DNA from: Burkholderiaceae bacterium
GTDB taxonomy: Bacteria > Pseudomonadota > Gammaproteobacteria > Burkholderiales > Burkholderiaceae_C
Assembly: GCA_017853735.1 (NCBI GenBank)
Contig: JAFMJA010000201.1
Location: forward strand, 1 to 5,213
Length of the DNA stretch: 5,213 bases
Reading direction: 5' to 3'
In this document: one piece after another, positions 1-5,213 of the stretch
How positions within the stretch are numbered: position 1 is the stretch's first letter
Layout: each line of letters begins with the position of its first letter
Made by a program: the position numbers and the translations under genes
The notes under the pieces: generated by a model
Seen by the model: only the letters and a program-made list of their open reading frames with translations
The model's database searches: none
What the model was told of the DNA's origin: nothing

Positions 1-733
1 GCCAGCCGGTCATGTTGAAGTACTTGCTGAAGCTGTTGATCGAGATGAGCTGATCGTCATAGGCCAGCGCGGTCTGTGCGTACCGCGGGTCATGGCTCAG
101 GCCCAGATAAATCTCATCAATCAGGGTAATGCCATCGTGAGCCTGGACAATTGCATGAATACCTTGCAACTCGCCCGGCTCGATAGAGGTGCCGGTGGGG
201 TTGGACGGGGAGGCCAGCATCACTCCGCGCGTTTTGCGGCCCCAGGCCTGCTGCACCTTGTCAGCGCTGAGTTGAAAGCGCTCCTGGCCTGAGCAGGGGA
301 TGAGCACCGCAGTGCCTTCTGCGGCGCTGACAAAATTGCGGTTGCAGGGATAGCTTGGATCAGGCATCAGGATCTCATCCCCCGCTTCAATCAGTGCCAG
401 ACATGCCAGCTGCAGGGCTGCAGAGGCTCCGGAGGTGATCACGATGCGGCTGGCGGGCACTTGCACAGCAAAGCGTTGCCCATACCAGGCGCTGATGCGC
501 TCACGCAGAGCCGGCAGGCCGATCGCGTCGGTGTACTGGCTTTTCCCATCGCGCACAGCTCGCGCCGCGGCTTCTTGCACCAGCGGGGGCGCGGTGAAGT
601 CCGGCTCGCCGATATTGAGAAAAATCATCGGCGTTGCGCTGCTGGCGCTGGTCCGCGCAATCTCGCTGGCGGCCTTGGCCACTTCCATCACATAAAAGGG
701 CGCAATGCGCCTGGCGCGCTGGGCGATTCTCAC
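1..733 (-). CDS. PLP-dependent class I/II aminotransferase, partial (C-terminus beyond window)
   Basis: Fold-type I pyridoxal-phosphate aminotransferase of the AspC-like class I/II group; 244 residues are visible and the rest lies beyond position 1. Seen in the translation: the N-terminal APFYVMEVAKAA helix (residues 11-22), NIGEPDF (40-46), the cofactor-loop SGAS (101-104), PSYPC (126-130), the substrate-side SPSNPTGT (175-182, Asn178), IDEIYLGL (205-212, Asp206 and Tyr209 as usual PLP contacts) and SFSKYFNMTGW (234-244), where Lys237 should form the Schiff base. The start is GTG at 733-731, overlapping the nusB TGA in a GTGA junction. The first in-frame ATG is codon 16 (688-686), which would remove the conserved PFYVME start of the family. 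No strong ribosome site is seen, so translation is probably coupled to nusB. The amino acid substrate cannot be told from the sequence. The family call is secure; the exact reaction is not. Confidence 0.93.
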   Translation of the reverse strand, partial: MRIAQRARRIAPFYVMEVAKAASEIARTSASSATPMIFLNIGEPDFTAPPLVQEAAARAVRDGKSQYTDAIGLPALRERISAWYGQRFAVQVPASRIVITSGASAALQLACLALIEAGDEILMPDPSYPCNRNFVSAAEGTAVLIPCSGQERFQLSADKVQQAWGRKTRGVMLASPSNPTGTSIEPGELQGIHAIVQAHDGITLIDEIYLGLSHDPRYAQTALAYDDQLISINSFSKYFNMTGW

Positions 734-1257
734 TGGGGCCTGTCGGCCTGGACCTCGGCTGCGCGCAGCTTGGGGGCCAAGCCATTGAGAATGCCATTGA
801 CGTATTTGTGGCCATCGCTGCCGCCAAATTCCTTGGCCAGCTCGATGCACTCATTGAGCACCACCCGCCAGGGCACATCCAGGCAACTTGAGAGCTCGAA
901 AGCGCCAATCCACATCACTGCATGCTCGATCGGCGAAATTTCGGCCAGCTTACGGTCCAGCAGCGGGGTGATCAGTGCGTCAAGCTGATCGGCTTTGTCA
1001 ATGCAGCCGTGCAGGAGGGCGTCGAAGTGGGCTGCATCGGCCTTGTTGAAACCGGCCAGTTCCCGGGTAAATATATCGATAGCACCTGCTTCGTTGCGGC
1101 CCACCAGGTGCTGGTAGAGCGCCTGAAGCGCAAAGGCGCGTGCACGGCTACGGCCGGACTTGCTGGGCGCTTTGCGCCCGCCGGTGCCGCTGGGACCGGC
1201 ACGGCTGCCGCGTGGCGCACGCGTTGTCGCTTGGGGAGTGGAGGGCTTGTCAGTCAT
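730..1257 (-). CDS. nusB: Transcription antitermination factor NusB
   Basis: NusB binds boxA RNA together with NusE (ribosomal protein S10) and supports processive antitermination on rRNA operons. The protein has 175 residues, against about 139 in E. coli. The all-helical NusB domain covers roughly residues 36-165. Recognisable segments are RARAFALQALYQHL (38-51), EISPIEHAVMWIGAFEL (106-122), VPWRVVLNECIELAKEFG (128-145) and HKYVNGILNGLAPKLR (150-165). The extra length is an N-terminal tail of about 35 residues rich in Arg, Lys, Gly, Pro and Ser, probably disordered. The ATG (1257-1255) overlaps the ribH stop as ATGA and no clear Shine-Dalgarno sequence precedes it, so initiation is probably coupled to ribH. 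Linkage of nusB to ribH is a common arrangement in Proteobacteria. Identity is very secure. Confidence 0.97.
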   Translation of the reverse strand: MTDKPSTPQATTRAPRGSRAGPSGTGGRKAPSKSGRSRARAFALQALYQHLVGRNEAGAIDIFTRELAGFNKADAAHFDALLHGCIDKADQLDALITPLLDRKLAEISPIEHAVMWIGAFELSSCLDVPWRVVLNECIELAKEFGGSDGHKYVNGILNGLAPKLRAAEVQADRPQ

Positions 1258-1730
1258 GCAATCTTATTGATCAGGTTGGCCATCTCCACTGCCACACGGG
1301 CAGCATCGCGGCCCTTTTCCTCCTGGCGGGCGATGGCCTGCTCCAGGTTTTCGGTGGTCAGGATGGCGTTGGCCACAGGCAGCTGGTAATCCAGCGCGAT
1401 CCGGCTCACGCCCGCGCCTGATTCGTTGGCCACCAGTTCGAAGTGGTAGGTCTCACCACGAATAATGCAACCCAGGGCGATCAGTGCGTCAAACTCATTT
1501 TTTTCCGCCAACGCCTGTAAGGCCACCGGTACTTCCAACGCACCGGGTACCAGCACATGGGTGATGTGTTTGTCGGGTACGCCCATCGCGGCCAGCTCGG
1601 AGCGGCAGGCCTGGGCGAGGGCATTGGTGATGGATGGGTTGAAGCGGGCCTGCACAATGCCGATGTACAGCTTGTGGCCGTCGTGCACCGGGTCCTCCAG
1701 AGGCGGGCTTGCCTTGTCTGCGCCGAACAT
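1254..1730 (-). CDS. ribH: 6,7-dimethyl-8-ribityllumazine synthase
   Basis: Lumazine synthase condenses 5-amino-6-ribitylaminouracil with 3,4-dihydroxy-2-butanone 4-phosphate, the penultimate step to riboflavin. It is cytoplasmic and normally forms pentamers or 60-meric shells. The 158 residues match the family length. Motifs seen: ARFNPSIT (28-35, substrate-stacking Phe30), VPGALEVP (61-68), ALGCIIRGETYHFE (85-98, with the expected general-base His96) and PVANAILTTENLEQA (118-132). The start chosen is ATG at 1730-1728. It is preceded, 10 bases away, by an AGGGAAGGA ribosome site (1749-1741), and it lies just after the ribBX stop. The reading frame stays open upstream to an ATG at 1859, but that would overlap ribBX by about 100 bases and add 43 unconserved residues. 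The stop overlaps the nusB start. Identity is very secure. Confidence 0.98.
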   Translation of the reverse strand: MFGADKASPPLEDPVHDGHKLYIGIVQARFNPSITNALAQACRSELAAMGVPDKHITHVLVPGALEVPVALQALAEKNEFDALIALGCIIRGETYHFELVANESGAGVSRIALDYQLPVANAILTTENLEQAIARQEEKGRDAARVAVEMANLINKIA

Positions 1731-1740
1731 GGTTGAGTTT

Positions 1741-1749
1741 TCCTTCCCT
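1741..1749 (-). promoter_or_regulatory. Ribosome binding site of ribH
   Basis: On the minus strand AGGGAAGGA ends 10 bases before the ATG at 1730. It lies in the 32-base ribBX-ribH gap and decides the 158-residue start over the longer open frame. It is the strongest Shine-Dalgarno match among the minus-strand genes here, most of which start at overlaps or after weak sites. Confidence 0.7.
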
Positions 1750-1762
1750 GATTTATTCTTGC

Positions 1763-2878
1763 TTAGGGGGTGAGATGGCTGGCAACTTCCAGGCCGTAGC
1801 CAGCCATGCTGGGCATGCGCCGGGGTTTGCCCATCAGCTGCATGCGGTGCACCCCGCACTCGCGCAGGATCTGTGCGCCCACGCCATAGCTGCGCAAGTC
1901 CATGCGGCCGCGTACTGGCGCGTGGGCTGAACGGGCGGTTCCGTCAAACTGGGCCAGGAGTTGCTCGGCACTTTCCCCGCAGTTGAGCAGCACCACCACA
2001 CCACGCCCCTCCTGTGCAATGCGCGCCATCGCCTTGTCCAGGCTCCAGGAGTGCATGGAGCGCGAGACCTCCAGCGCATCCAGCACCGACAGCGGTTCAT
2101 GCACCCGCACCAGCACCGTATCGTTGACATCCCACAGGCCTTTGACCAGGGCCAGGTGCACGCCCTGGCTGGGTTTGTCGCGAAAGGCGTGCAGGGTGAA
2201 ATCACCGGCAGCGGTGTGGATCGGGCGCGTGCCGACTTTCTCGACCAGGGACTCGGTGCGGCTGCGGTATTCGATCAGGTCGGCAATGGTGCCAATCTTC
2301 AAGCCATGCTCCGCCGCAAACAGCTGCAAGTCAGGCAGACGCGCCATGGTGCCGTCGTCTTTCATGATTTCGCAAATCACCGAAGCTGCCGAGCAGCCAG
2401 CCAGAGAGGCCAGATCGCAGCCCGCCTCGGTGTGGCCAGCGCGCATGAGCACCCCGCCATCGACGGCCTGCAGGGGGAAGACATGGCCTGGCTGCACCAG
2501 GTCTGAGGCCTTGGCATGGGCAGCTACGGCTGCTTGCACGGTGCGCGCCCGGTCGGCTGCAGAAATGCCGGTGGTCACACCCTCGGCCGCTTCGATCGAC
2601 ACGGTGAAGGCAGTGCCTTTCTTGTCGCCGTTGCGCGACACCATGGGGGGCAGGCGCAGCGCTTCGCAGCGCTCGCGGGTCAGGGTCAGGCAGATCAGCC
2701 CTCGGCCGTAACGTGCCATGAAGTTGATGGATTCAGCACTGACATGGTCAGCCGCCAGCACCAGGTCGCCTTCGTTTTCCCGGTCTTCCTCGTCAACCAG
2801 AATCACCATTCGGCCAGCGCGTATATCGCTCACGATATCTTCGACCGGTGAGATGGCCACGGCCTGGATGCTTTTCAT
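1763..2878 (-). CDS. ribBX: 3,4-dihydroxy-2-butanone 4-phosphate synthase with degenerate GTP cyclohydrolase II-like C-terminal domain (RibBX type; often labelled ribBA or ribB)
   Basis: The N-terminal domain (about residues 1-205) is RibB. It converts ribulose 5-phosphate to 3,4-dihydroxy-2-butanone 4-phosphate and formate with Mg2+. Seen: the acidic loop DEEDRENEGDL (29-39), GTAFTVSIEA (88-97), GHVFPLQA (131-138), RAGHTEAGCDL (146-156) and ICEIMKDDGTMARLPDL (168-184). The C-terminal part (about 210-371) follows the GTP cyclohydrolase II fold but lacks its catalytic signature. Aligned by eye to E. coli RibA, the zinc ligands Cys54, Cys65 and Cys67 become Leu263, Ser274 and His276, and the RQEGR segment becomes N-C-G-E-S (299-303). 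The later DLRSYGVGAQIL (327-338) and GYGLEV (360-365) segments remain. RibA activity is therefore not expected, as in the RibBX variant known from Proteobacteria. The ATG (2878-2876) overlaps the ribE stop as ATGA, with GAGAAAG upstream as a weak ribosome site. The role of the C-terminal domain is unknown, perhaps structural or regulatory. Confidence 0.95.
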   Translation of the reverse strand: MKSIQAVAISPVEDIVSDIRAGRMVILVDEEDRENEGDLVLAADHVSAESINFMARYGRGLICLTLTRERCEALRLPPMVSRNGDKKGTAFTVSIEAAEGVTTGISAADRARTVQAAVAAHAKASDLVQPGHVFPLQAVDGGVLMRAGHTEAGCDLASLAGCSAASVICEIMKDDGTMARLPDLQLFAAEHGLKIGTIADLIEYRSRTESLVEKVGTRPIHTAAGDFTLHAFRDKPSQGVHLALVKGLWDVNDTVLVRVHEPLSVLDALEVSRSMHSWSLDKAMARIAQEGRGVVVLLNCGESAEQLLAQFDGTARSAHAPVRGRMDLRSYGVGAQILRECGVHRMQLMGKPRRMPSMAGYGLEVASHLTP

Positions 2879-3516
2879 GTCAATGCTTTCTCGGTGAGTA
2901 CGCTACTGCTGAGCATGCGTTCCACATAGCGCGCCACAGTATCGATTTCCAGGTTTACCACGCTTCCAGCTTGCAGGCTGCCCAGGGAGGTGTGATCCAC
3001 GGTGTGCGGAATCAGATTGATGCTGACCTCGCAGCCATCAGGCTGGTCGTGTACGCGGTTGACCGTCAGGCTGACGCCGTTGACGGTGATCGAGCCTTTG
3101 TAGGCCAGGTATTTGGCCAACAACTGGGGGGCCAGAATGCACAATTCCCAGCTTTCGCCCACCTGCGCAAAGTGGCTGACCTTTCCAATACCGTCCACAT
3201 GGCCCGACACGATGTGTCCGCCAAGGCGATCGACCGCACGCAGGGCTTTTTCCAGGTTGACCGGGCCGGGGCTATCCAGGCCGCTGGTACAGGCCAGTGA
3301 CTCCGCCGAAATGTCGATGGTGAATTGGTGGCGAGCAGCATCCAGGCTGGTCACCGTCATGCAGGCACCGTTGAGCGCAATGCTGTCGCCCAGGCCCACA
3401 TCATCCAGGTAGCCCTCAGGACACTGCAGGGTGAGGCGCTTGCCATGGGACAAAGAGCTGCCGAGGTCGTGGATGGCGACGATGCGCCCCACGGCGGTGA
3501 TGATTCCGGTGAACAT
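2875..3516 (-). CDS. ribE: Riboflavin synthase, alpha subunit
   Basis: Riboflavin synthase dismutates two 6,7-dimethyl-8-ribityllumazine molecules into riboflavin and 5-amino-6-ribitylaminouracil; the family is a cytoplasmic trimer. The 213 residues match the family length. The internal duplication is visible as two lumazine-binding barrels, about 1-97 and 98-195. The diagnostic start MFTGIITAVG opens the first. DSIALNGACMTV (44-55) and GSITVNGVSLTV (141-152) are the matching repeats of the two barrels, and GGHIVSGHVDGIG (99-111) opens the second. Cys52 aligns with the active-site-region Cys48 of E. coli. NLIPHTVDHTSLG (167-179) is also typical. The start is ATG at 3516-3514, fixed by MFTGI. 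Only a weak GCGGG precedes it, very close to the codon, so initiation may be modest. It lies 115 bases after ribD, and its stop overlaps the ribBX start. Some authors call this gene ribC. Identity is very secure. Confidence 0.97.
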   Translation of the reverse strand: MFTGIITAVGRIVAIHDLGSSLSHGKRLTLQCPEGYLDDVGLGDSIALNGACMTVTSLDAARHQFTIDISAESLACTSGLDSPGPVNLEKALRAVDRLGGHIVSGHVDGIGKVSHFAQVGESWELCILAPQLLAKYLAYKGSITVNGVSLTVNRVHDQPDGCEVSINLIPHTVDHTSLGSLQAGSVVNLEIDTVARYVERMLSSSVLTEKALT

Positions 3517-3631
3517 CCCGCTATTTTCGCAGGGATTCGAGGCGTGGCTTGAAACCCGTTTTTGGCTGCAAGGGTGCAGACTGGCAGGGGCAGGGCCGGC
3601 ACCTCATGGTGCGAGCACCTCGTCGTCGGCC
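3517..3631 (-). other. ribD-ribE intergenic spacer, no riboswitch seen
   Basis: At 115 bases this is the longest gap inside the gene train. I see no FMN riboswitch conserved segments, no convincing sigma70 pair and no hairpin followed by a T tract. It holds a small nested inverted repeat (3599-3619). A short minus-strand frame with an ATG at 3602 runs through it into ribE in another frame and looks like a shadow. The most economical reading is an untranslated linker within one transcript, but a separate ribE promoter cannot be excluded by eye. Confidence 0.5.
3599..3619. repeat. Nested inverted repeat GCACC / GGTGC / GCACC
   Basis: GCACC (3599-3603), TCAT loop, GGTGC (3608-3612), GA, GCACC (3615-3619). 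The middle arm can pair with either flanking arm, giving two mutually exclusive five-base-pair stems. The second stem would need a two-base loop, which is too tight unless its end pairs open. It sits 13 bases beyond the ribD stop. There is no T tract on either strand, so an intrinsic terminator is unlikely. It may be chance. Confidence 0.3.
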
Positions 3632-4774
3632 TTACCCCGGCCAGCCCGCGTACCCCCGCCTTCGGGCAAGGATGCGCAAATCCGGCCCCAGGCGCTCGAC
3701 CTGATGAAACTCAAGCGCCACAGCCTGCGACAACTCGGTCAACGGCCCGATATTGACCATGCCGCGGCCAGCGCCAATCAGCTTTGGCGCCAGATAGAGC
3801 AGAAATTCATCCACCAGCCCCTCGCGCACAAAGGAGCCGTTGAGCTTGTGGCCCGCCTCCACATGCAGCTCGTTCACCTCACGCGCGGCCAGGTCGCGCA
3901 GCATGGCGGCAAGATCGACCTTCTGCCGCTCGCCCGGGCAATAGACGATGTCGGCCCCTTTGGCGCGCAAGGCCGCCTCTTTTGCAGCATCCGGTACGGC
4001 TGCATAGATCAGCACCTGACGGCCAGGGGTGAACAAGCGGGCGGTGGGCGGGGTTTCCAGCTTGCTGTCCACCAGCACCAGCAATGGCTGGCGCGGTGTT
4101 TCCACCAATCGCACATCCAGCAAGGGATTGTCTTCCAGCACCGTGCCTATGCCGGTGAGCACCGCGCTGGCGCGGGCGCGCCAGGCATGGCCGTCGCTGC
4201 GGGCCGTATCGCCAGTGATCCATTGGCTGGCGCCGTTGTCCAGGGCGGTCTGCCCATCCAGCGAGGCGGCGATTTTCATCCGCACCCAGGGCAGGCCCCG
4301 CGTCATGCGGCTGAAAAAGCCGATATTGAGCTCACGGGTGGCCACTGCACTGGGGTGGTCTGGCGGCAACACTTCCACCTCAATGCCCGCCGCCCGCATG
4401 CGCGCCAGCCCCTGGCCCGCCACCTTGGGATTGGGGTCCTGCTGGGCCACCACCACCCGTGCCACGCCAGCTTCAATCAGTGCATCGCAACAGGGCGGGG
4501 TGCGGCCATGGTGGGCACAGGGCTCGAGCGTCACATACACCGTGCTGCCGCGTGCCTCGTGCCCGGCTGCGCGCAAAGCGCGCAAGGCCATGACCTCGGC
4601 ATGCGCCTCACCCACCCGCTGGGTGTGGCCCTGGGCCAGCACCTCGCCGGCAGCGTTGGTGATCACGCAGCCCACCCGGGGGTTGGGGTCGGGCAGGAGC
4701 AGGGCGAGATTGGCCTGTTCGTGTGCCAACACCATGGGGGGGAAGGTGGAAATCTGGACAAACTCTTGCGACAT
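3632..4774 (-). CDS. ribD: Bifunctional diaminohydroxyphosphoribosylaminopyrimidine deaminase / 5-amino-6-(5-phosphoribosylamino)uracil reductase
   Basis: RibD deaminates the pyrimidine made by GTP cyclohydrolase II and then reduces its ribosyl chain with NADPH, giving 5-amino-6-ribitylaminouracil 5-phosphate. The 380 residues are usual for the fusion. The cytidine-deaminase-like domain (about 1-145) shows NPRVGCVI (31-38), the zinc motif HAEVMAL (58-64; His58, catalytic Glu60), TLEPCAHHGRTPPCCDALI (82-100; zinc ligands Cys86 and Cys95) and QDPNPKVAGQGL (112-123). The reductase domain (about 150-372) shows RMKIAASLDGQTA (165-177), SQWITGD (183-189), ARASAVLTGIGTVLEDNPLL (200-219), LHVEAGHKLNGS (303-314) and LYLAPKLIG (326-334). 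The ATG is at 4774-4772. An in-frame TAA lies four codons upstream, so no longer form is possible. No good Shine-Dalgarno sequence precedes it. It is the first gene of the rib train, divergent from pilE. Identity is very secure. Confidence 0.97.
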   Translation of the reverse strand: MSQEFVQISTFPPMVLAHEQANLALLLPDPNPRVGCVITNAAGEVLAQGHTQRVGEAHAEVMALRALRAAGHEARGSTVYVTLEPCAHHGRTPPCCDALIEAGVARVVVAQQDPNPKVAGQGLARMRAAGIEVEVLPPDHPSAVATRELNIGFFSRMTRGLPWVRMKIAASLDGQTALDNGASQWITGDTARSDGHAWRARASAVLTGIGTVLEDNPLLDVRLVETPRQPLLVLVDSKLETPPTARLFTPGRQVLIYAAVPDAAKEAALRAKGADIVYCPGERQKVDLAAMLRDLAAREVNELHVEAGHKLNGSFVREGLVDEFLLYLAPKLIGAGRGMVNIGPLTELSQAVALEFHQVERLGPDLRILARRRGYAGWPG

Positions 4775-4825
4775 GGCCAGTTTTTACCATTTGTCTGCTC
4801 AAGATCACCTTACGTCAGTTTGAAA

Positions 4826-4855
4826 TTGCCGATAACCAGAGGCTGATTTCATAAT
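4826..4855 (+). promoter_or_regulatory. Candidate sigma70 promoter for pilE
   Basis: TTGCCG (4826-4831) matches the -35 consensus at four of six positions. CATAAT (4850-4855) matches the -10 at five of six, with an 18-base spacer. Transcription would start near 4862, leaving a leader of about 15 bases that just contains the ribosome site. This was found by eye only. A TTGAAA six bases upstream (4820-4825) is a better hexamer but sits 24 bases from the same -10. Confidence 0.4.
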
Positions 4856-4860
4856 ATTCA

Positions 4861-4869
4861 AGGGAAAGG
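4861..4869 (+). promoter_or_regulatory. Ribosome binding site of pilE
   Basis: AGGGAAAGG ends seven bases before the ATG at 4877. This strong, well-placed Shine-Dalgarno sequence supports the chosen pilE start, whose short leader peptide also fits type IV prepilins. Confidence 0.75.
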
Positions 4870-4876
4870 TCAACCC

Positions 4877-5213
4877 ATGTTTCGACGAATTCAGTCCGGG
4901 TTCACGTTGATCGAATTGATGATCACCGTGGCCATCATCGGCATATTGGCATCGATTGCCTATCCGTCCTATGTCAACTACATCGTGCGCGCCAACCGGT
5001 CGGCAGCGCAGAGCTTCATGTACGCGGTGGCCAACAAGCAGGAGCAGTACATGTTGAATGCGCGCGCGTATACGGACAATTTTTCATTGCTCAATATTTC
5101 TGTGCCAGCAGAAGTGTCTCCTCATTACACAATTACTGTCGCAGCAGATATGTCAGCCACGCCACCGACCTATACCGTCACAGCTCAGCCCATTGGTGCA
5201 CAACTCTCCAATG
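4877..5213 (+). CDS. pilE: Type IV pilin PilE, partial (C-terminus beyond window)
   Basis: Type IV prepilin, processed by PilD-type peptidase and assembled at the inner membrane into pili; the first 112 residues are visible. The leader MFRRIQSG is short and basic, and cleavage is expected after Gly8, giving mature FTLIEL with the conserved Glu5 (residue 13). The hydrophobic N-terminal helix covers about residues 9-30 (GFTLIELMITVAIIGILASI). YPSYVNYIVRANRSAAQ (29-45), VANKQEQYML (51-60) and the TYTVTAQPIGAQ segment (98-109) match PilE-like pilins of Comamonadaceae rather than the major pilin PilA. No cysteine occurs in the visible part; the usual disulfide region would lie beyond position 5213. 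It is transcribed away from the rib operon and may be followed by other pilus genes not seen here. GC falls in its second half: 38 of 90 bases at 5071-5160. The type IV pilin call is secure; PilE versus another minor pilin is likely but not certain. Confidence 0.9.
   Translation, partial: MFRRIQSGFTLIELMITVAIIGILASIAYPSYVNYIVRANRSAAQSFMYAVANKQEQYMLNARAYTDNFSLLNISVPAEVSPHYTITVAADMSATPPTYTVTAQPIGAQLSN

Larger units (their letters stand above)
4775..4876. promoter_or_regulatory. Divergent ribD / pilE promoter region
   Basis: This 102-base spacer lies between the ribD and pilE start codons and must contain the signals for pilE and probably for the rib operon. It is visibly more AT-rich than the rib genes. 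For ribD I find only poor sigma70 matches on the minus strand. For example, TTGACC at 4873-4868 has no -10 hexamer at proper spacing, so that promoter is left uncalled. No FMN riboswitch segments and no sigma54 -24/-12 element are seen. Confidence 0.6.

Noticed and set aside
971..1493. 14-base match TTGACGCACTGATC between nusB and ribH (and a similar GCACTGATTGAAGC shared by ribD and the aminotransferase)
   Set aside because: Each encodes a common in-frame helix segment (DALI, ALIEAG) with preferred codons. There are no flanking repeats or spacing pattern, so coincidence is the likely cause.
1731..1859. Longer 201-residue form of RibH starting at 1859
   Set aside because: The added 43 residues are read inside the ribBX C-terminus and are not lumazine-synthase-like. 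The ATG at 1730 has a proper ribosome site and gives the family length.
1902..2711. 269-codon plus-strand open frame
   Set aside because: It is antisense to ribBX, with Ser/Arg/Thr-rich low-complexity translation, no family features and no ribosome site noted.
3492..3514. Plus-strand stretch resembling parts of the FMN riboswitch (CGGCGGT ... GATTCCGGTGAAC)
   Set aside because: It is the complement of the conserved MFTGIITAVG codons of ribE and lies on the wrong strand for the rib genes. The other conserved riboswitch segments are absent.
3599..3612. GCACC-TCAT-GGTGC hairpin as a terminator after ribD
   Set aside because: The stem is only five base pairs and no T tract follows on either strand.
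3431..4846. 471-codon plus-strand open frame
   Set aside because: It lies antisense over ribD, whose domains and motifs are complete. The antisense translation is rich in His, Gln, Gly and Arg, with no recognisable domain, as expected of a GC-rich shadow frame.
1..5213. Search for mobile elements, CRISPR arrays, tRNA/rRNA genes, toxin-antitoxin or defence genes
   Set aside because: Nearly all sequence is accounted for by intact housekeeping genes and one pilin. No terminal inverted repeats, spaced direct repeats or unexplained intact frames were seen.

Overview
The window looks like chromosomal DNA from a betaproteobacterium of the Burkholderiales, probably Comamonadaceae. The reasons are high GC in the rib genes (37 of 60 bases in one line counted, 3181-3240), a RibB protein carrying a degenerate RibA-like tail, a NusB with a basic N-terminal extension, and a Comamonadaceae-like PilE pilin. 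The genus cannot be fixed from the sequence alone.

Layout. Positions 4774 down to 1 hold one minus-strand gene train, in transcription order: ribD (4774-3632), a 115-base gap, ribE (3516-2875), ribBX (2878-1763), a 32-base gap, ribH (1730-1254), nusB (1257-730), and a class I/II aminotransferase running off the left edge (733-1). Three junctions are 4-base start/stop overlaps (ATGA, ATGA, GTGA), so this is very likely a single operon with translational coupling. A 102-base divergent spacer (4775-4876) separates ribD from a plus-strand type IV pilin gene (pilE, from 4877), which runs off the right edge.

How the genes work together. RibD does the deamination and reduction steps on the GTP-derived branch. 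RibB supplies 3,4-dihydroxy-2-butanone 4-phosphate. RibH condenses the two branches to 6,7-dimethyl-8-ribityllumazine, and RibE dismutates that to riboflavin. The one committed enzyme missing is an active GTP cyclohydrolase II. The C-terminal domain fused to RibB has lost the three zinc-binding cysteines and the RQEGR-type motif, so a separate ribA must lie elsewhere in the genome. NusB (antitermination and rRNA transcription) and the aminotransferase follow as co-transcribed passengers. PilE belongs to a separate type IV pilus system.

I found no riboswitch, mobile element, CRISPR array or RNA gene, and no convincing new system. The most notable points are the non-catalytic RibA-like domain, the GTG-started aminotransferase that gene callers could truncate or miss, and the drop in GC inside pilE. 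No stretch over 300 bases lacks a gene.
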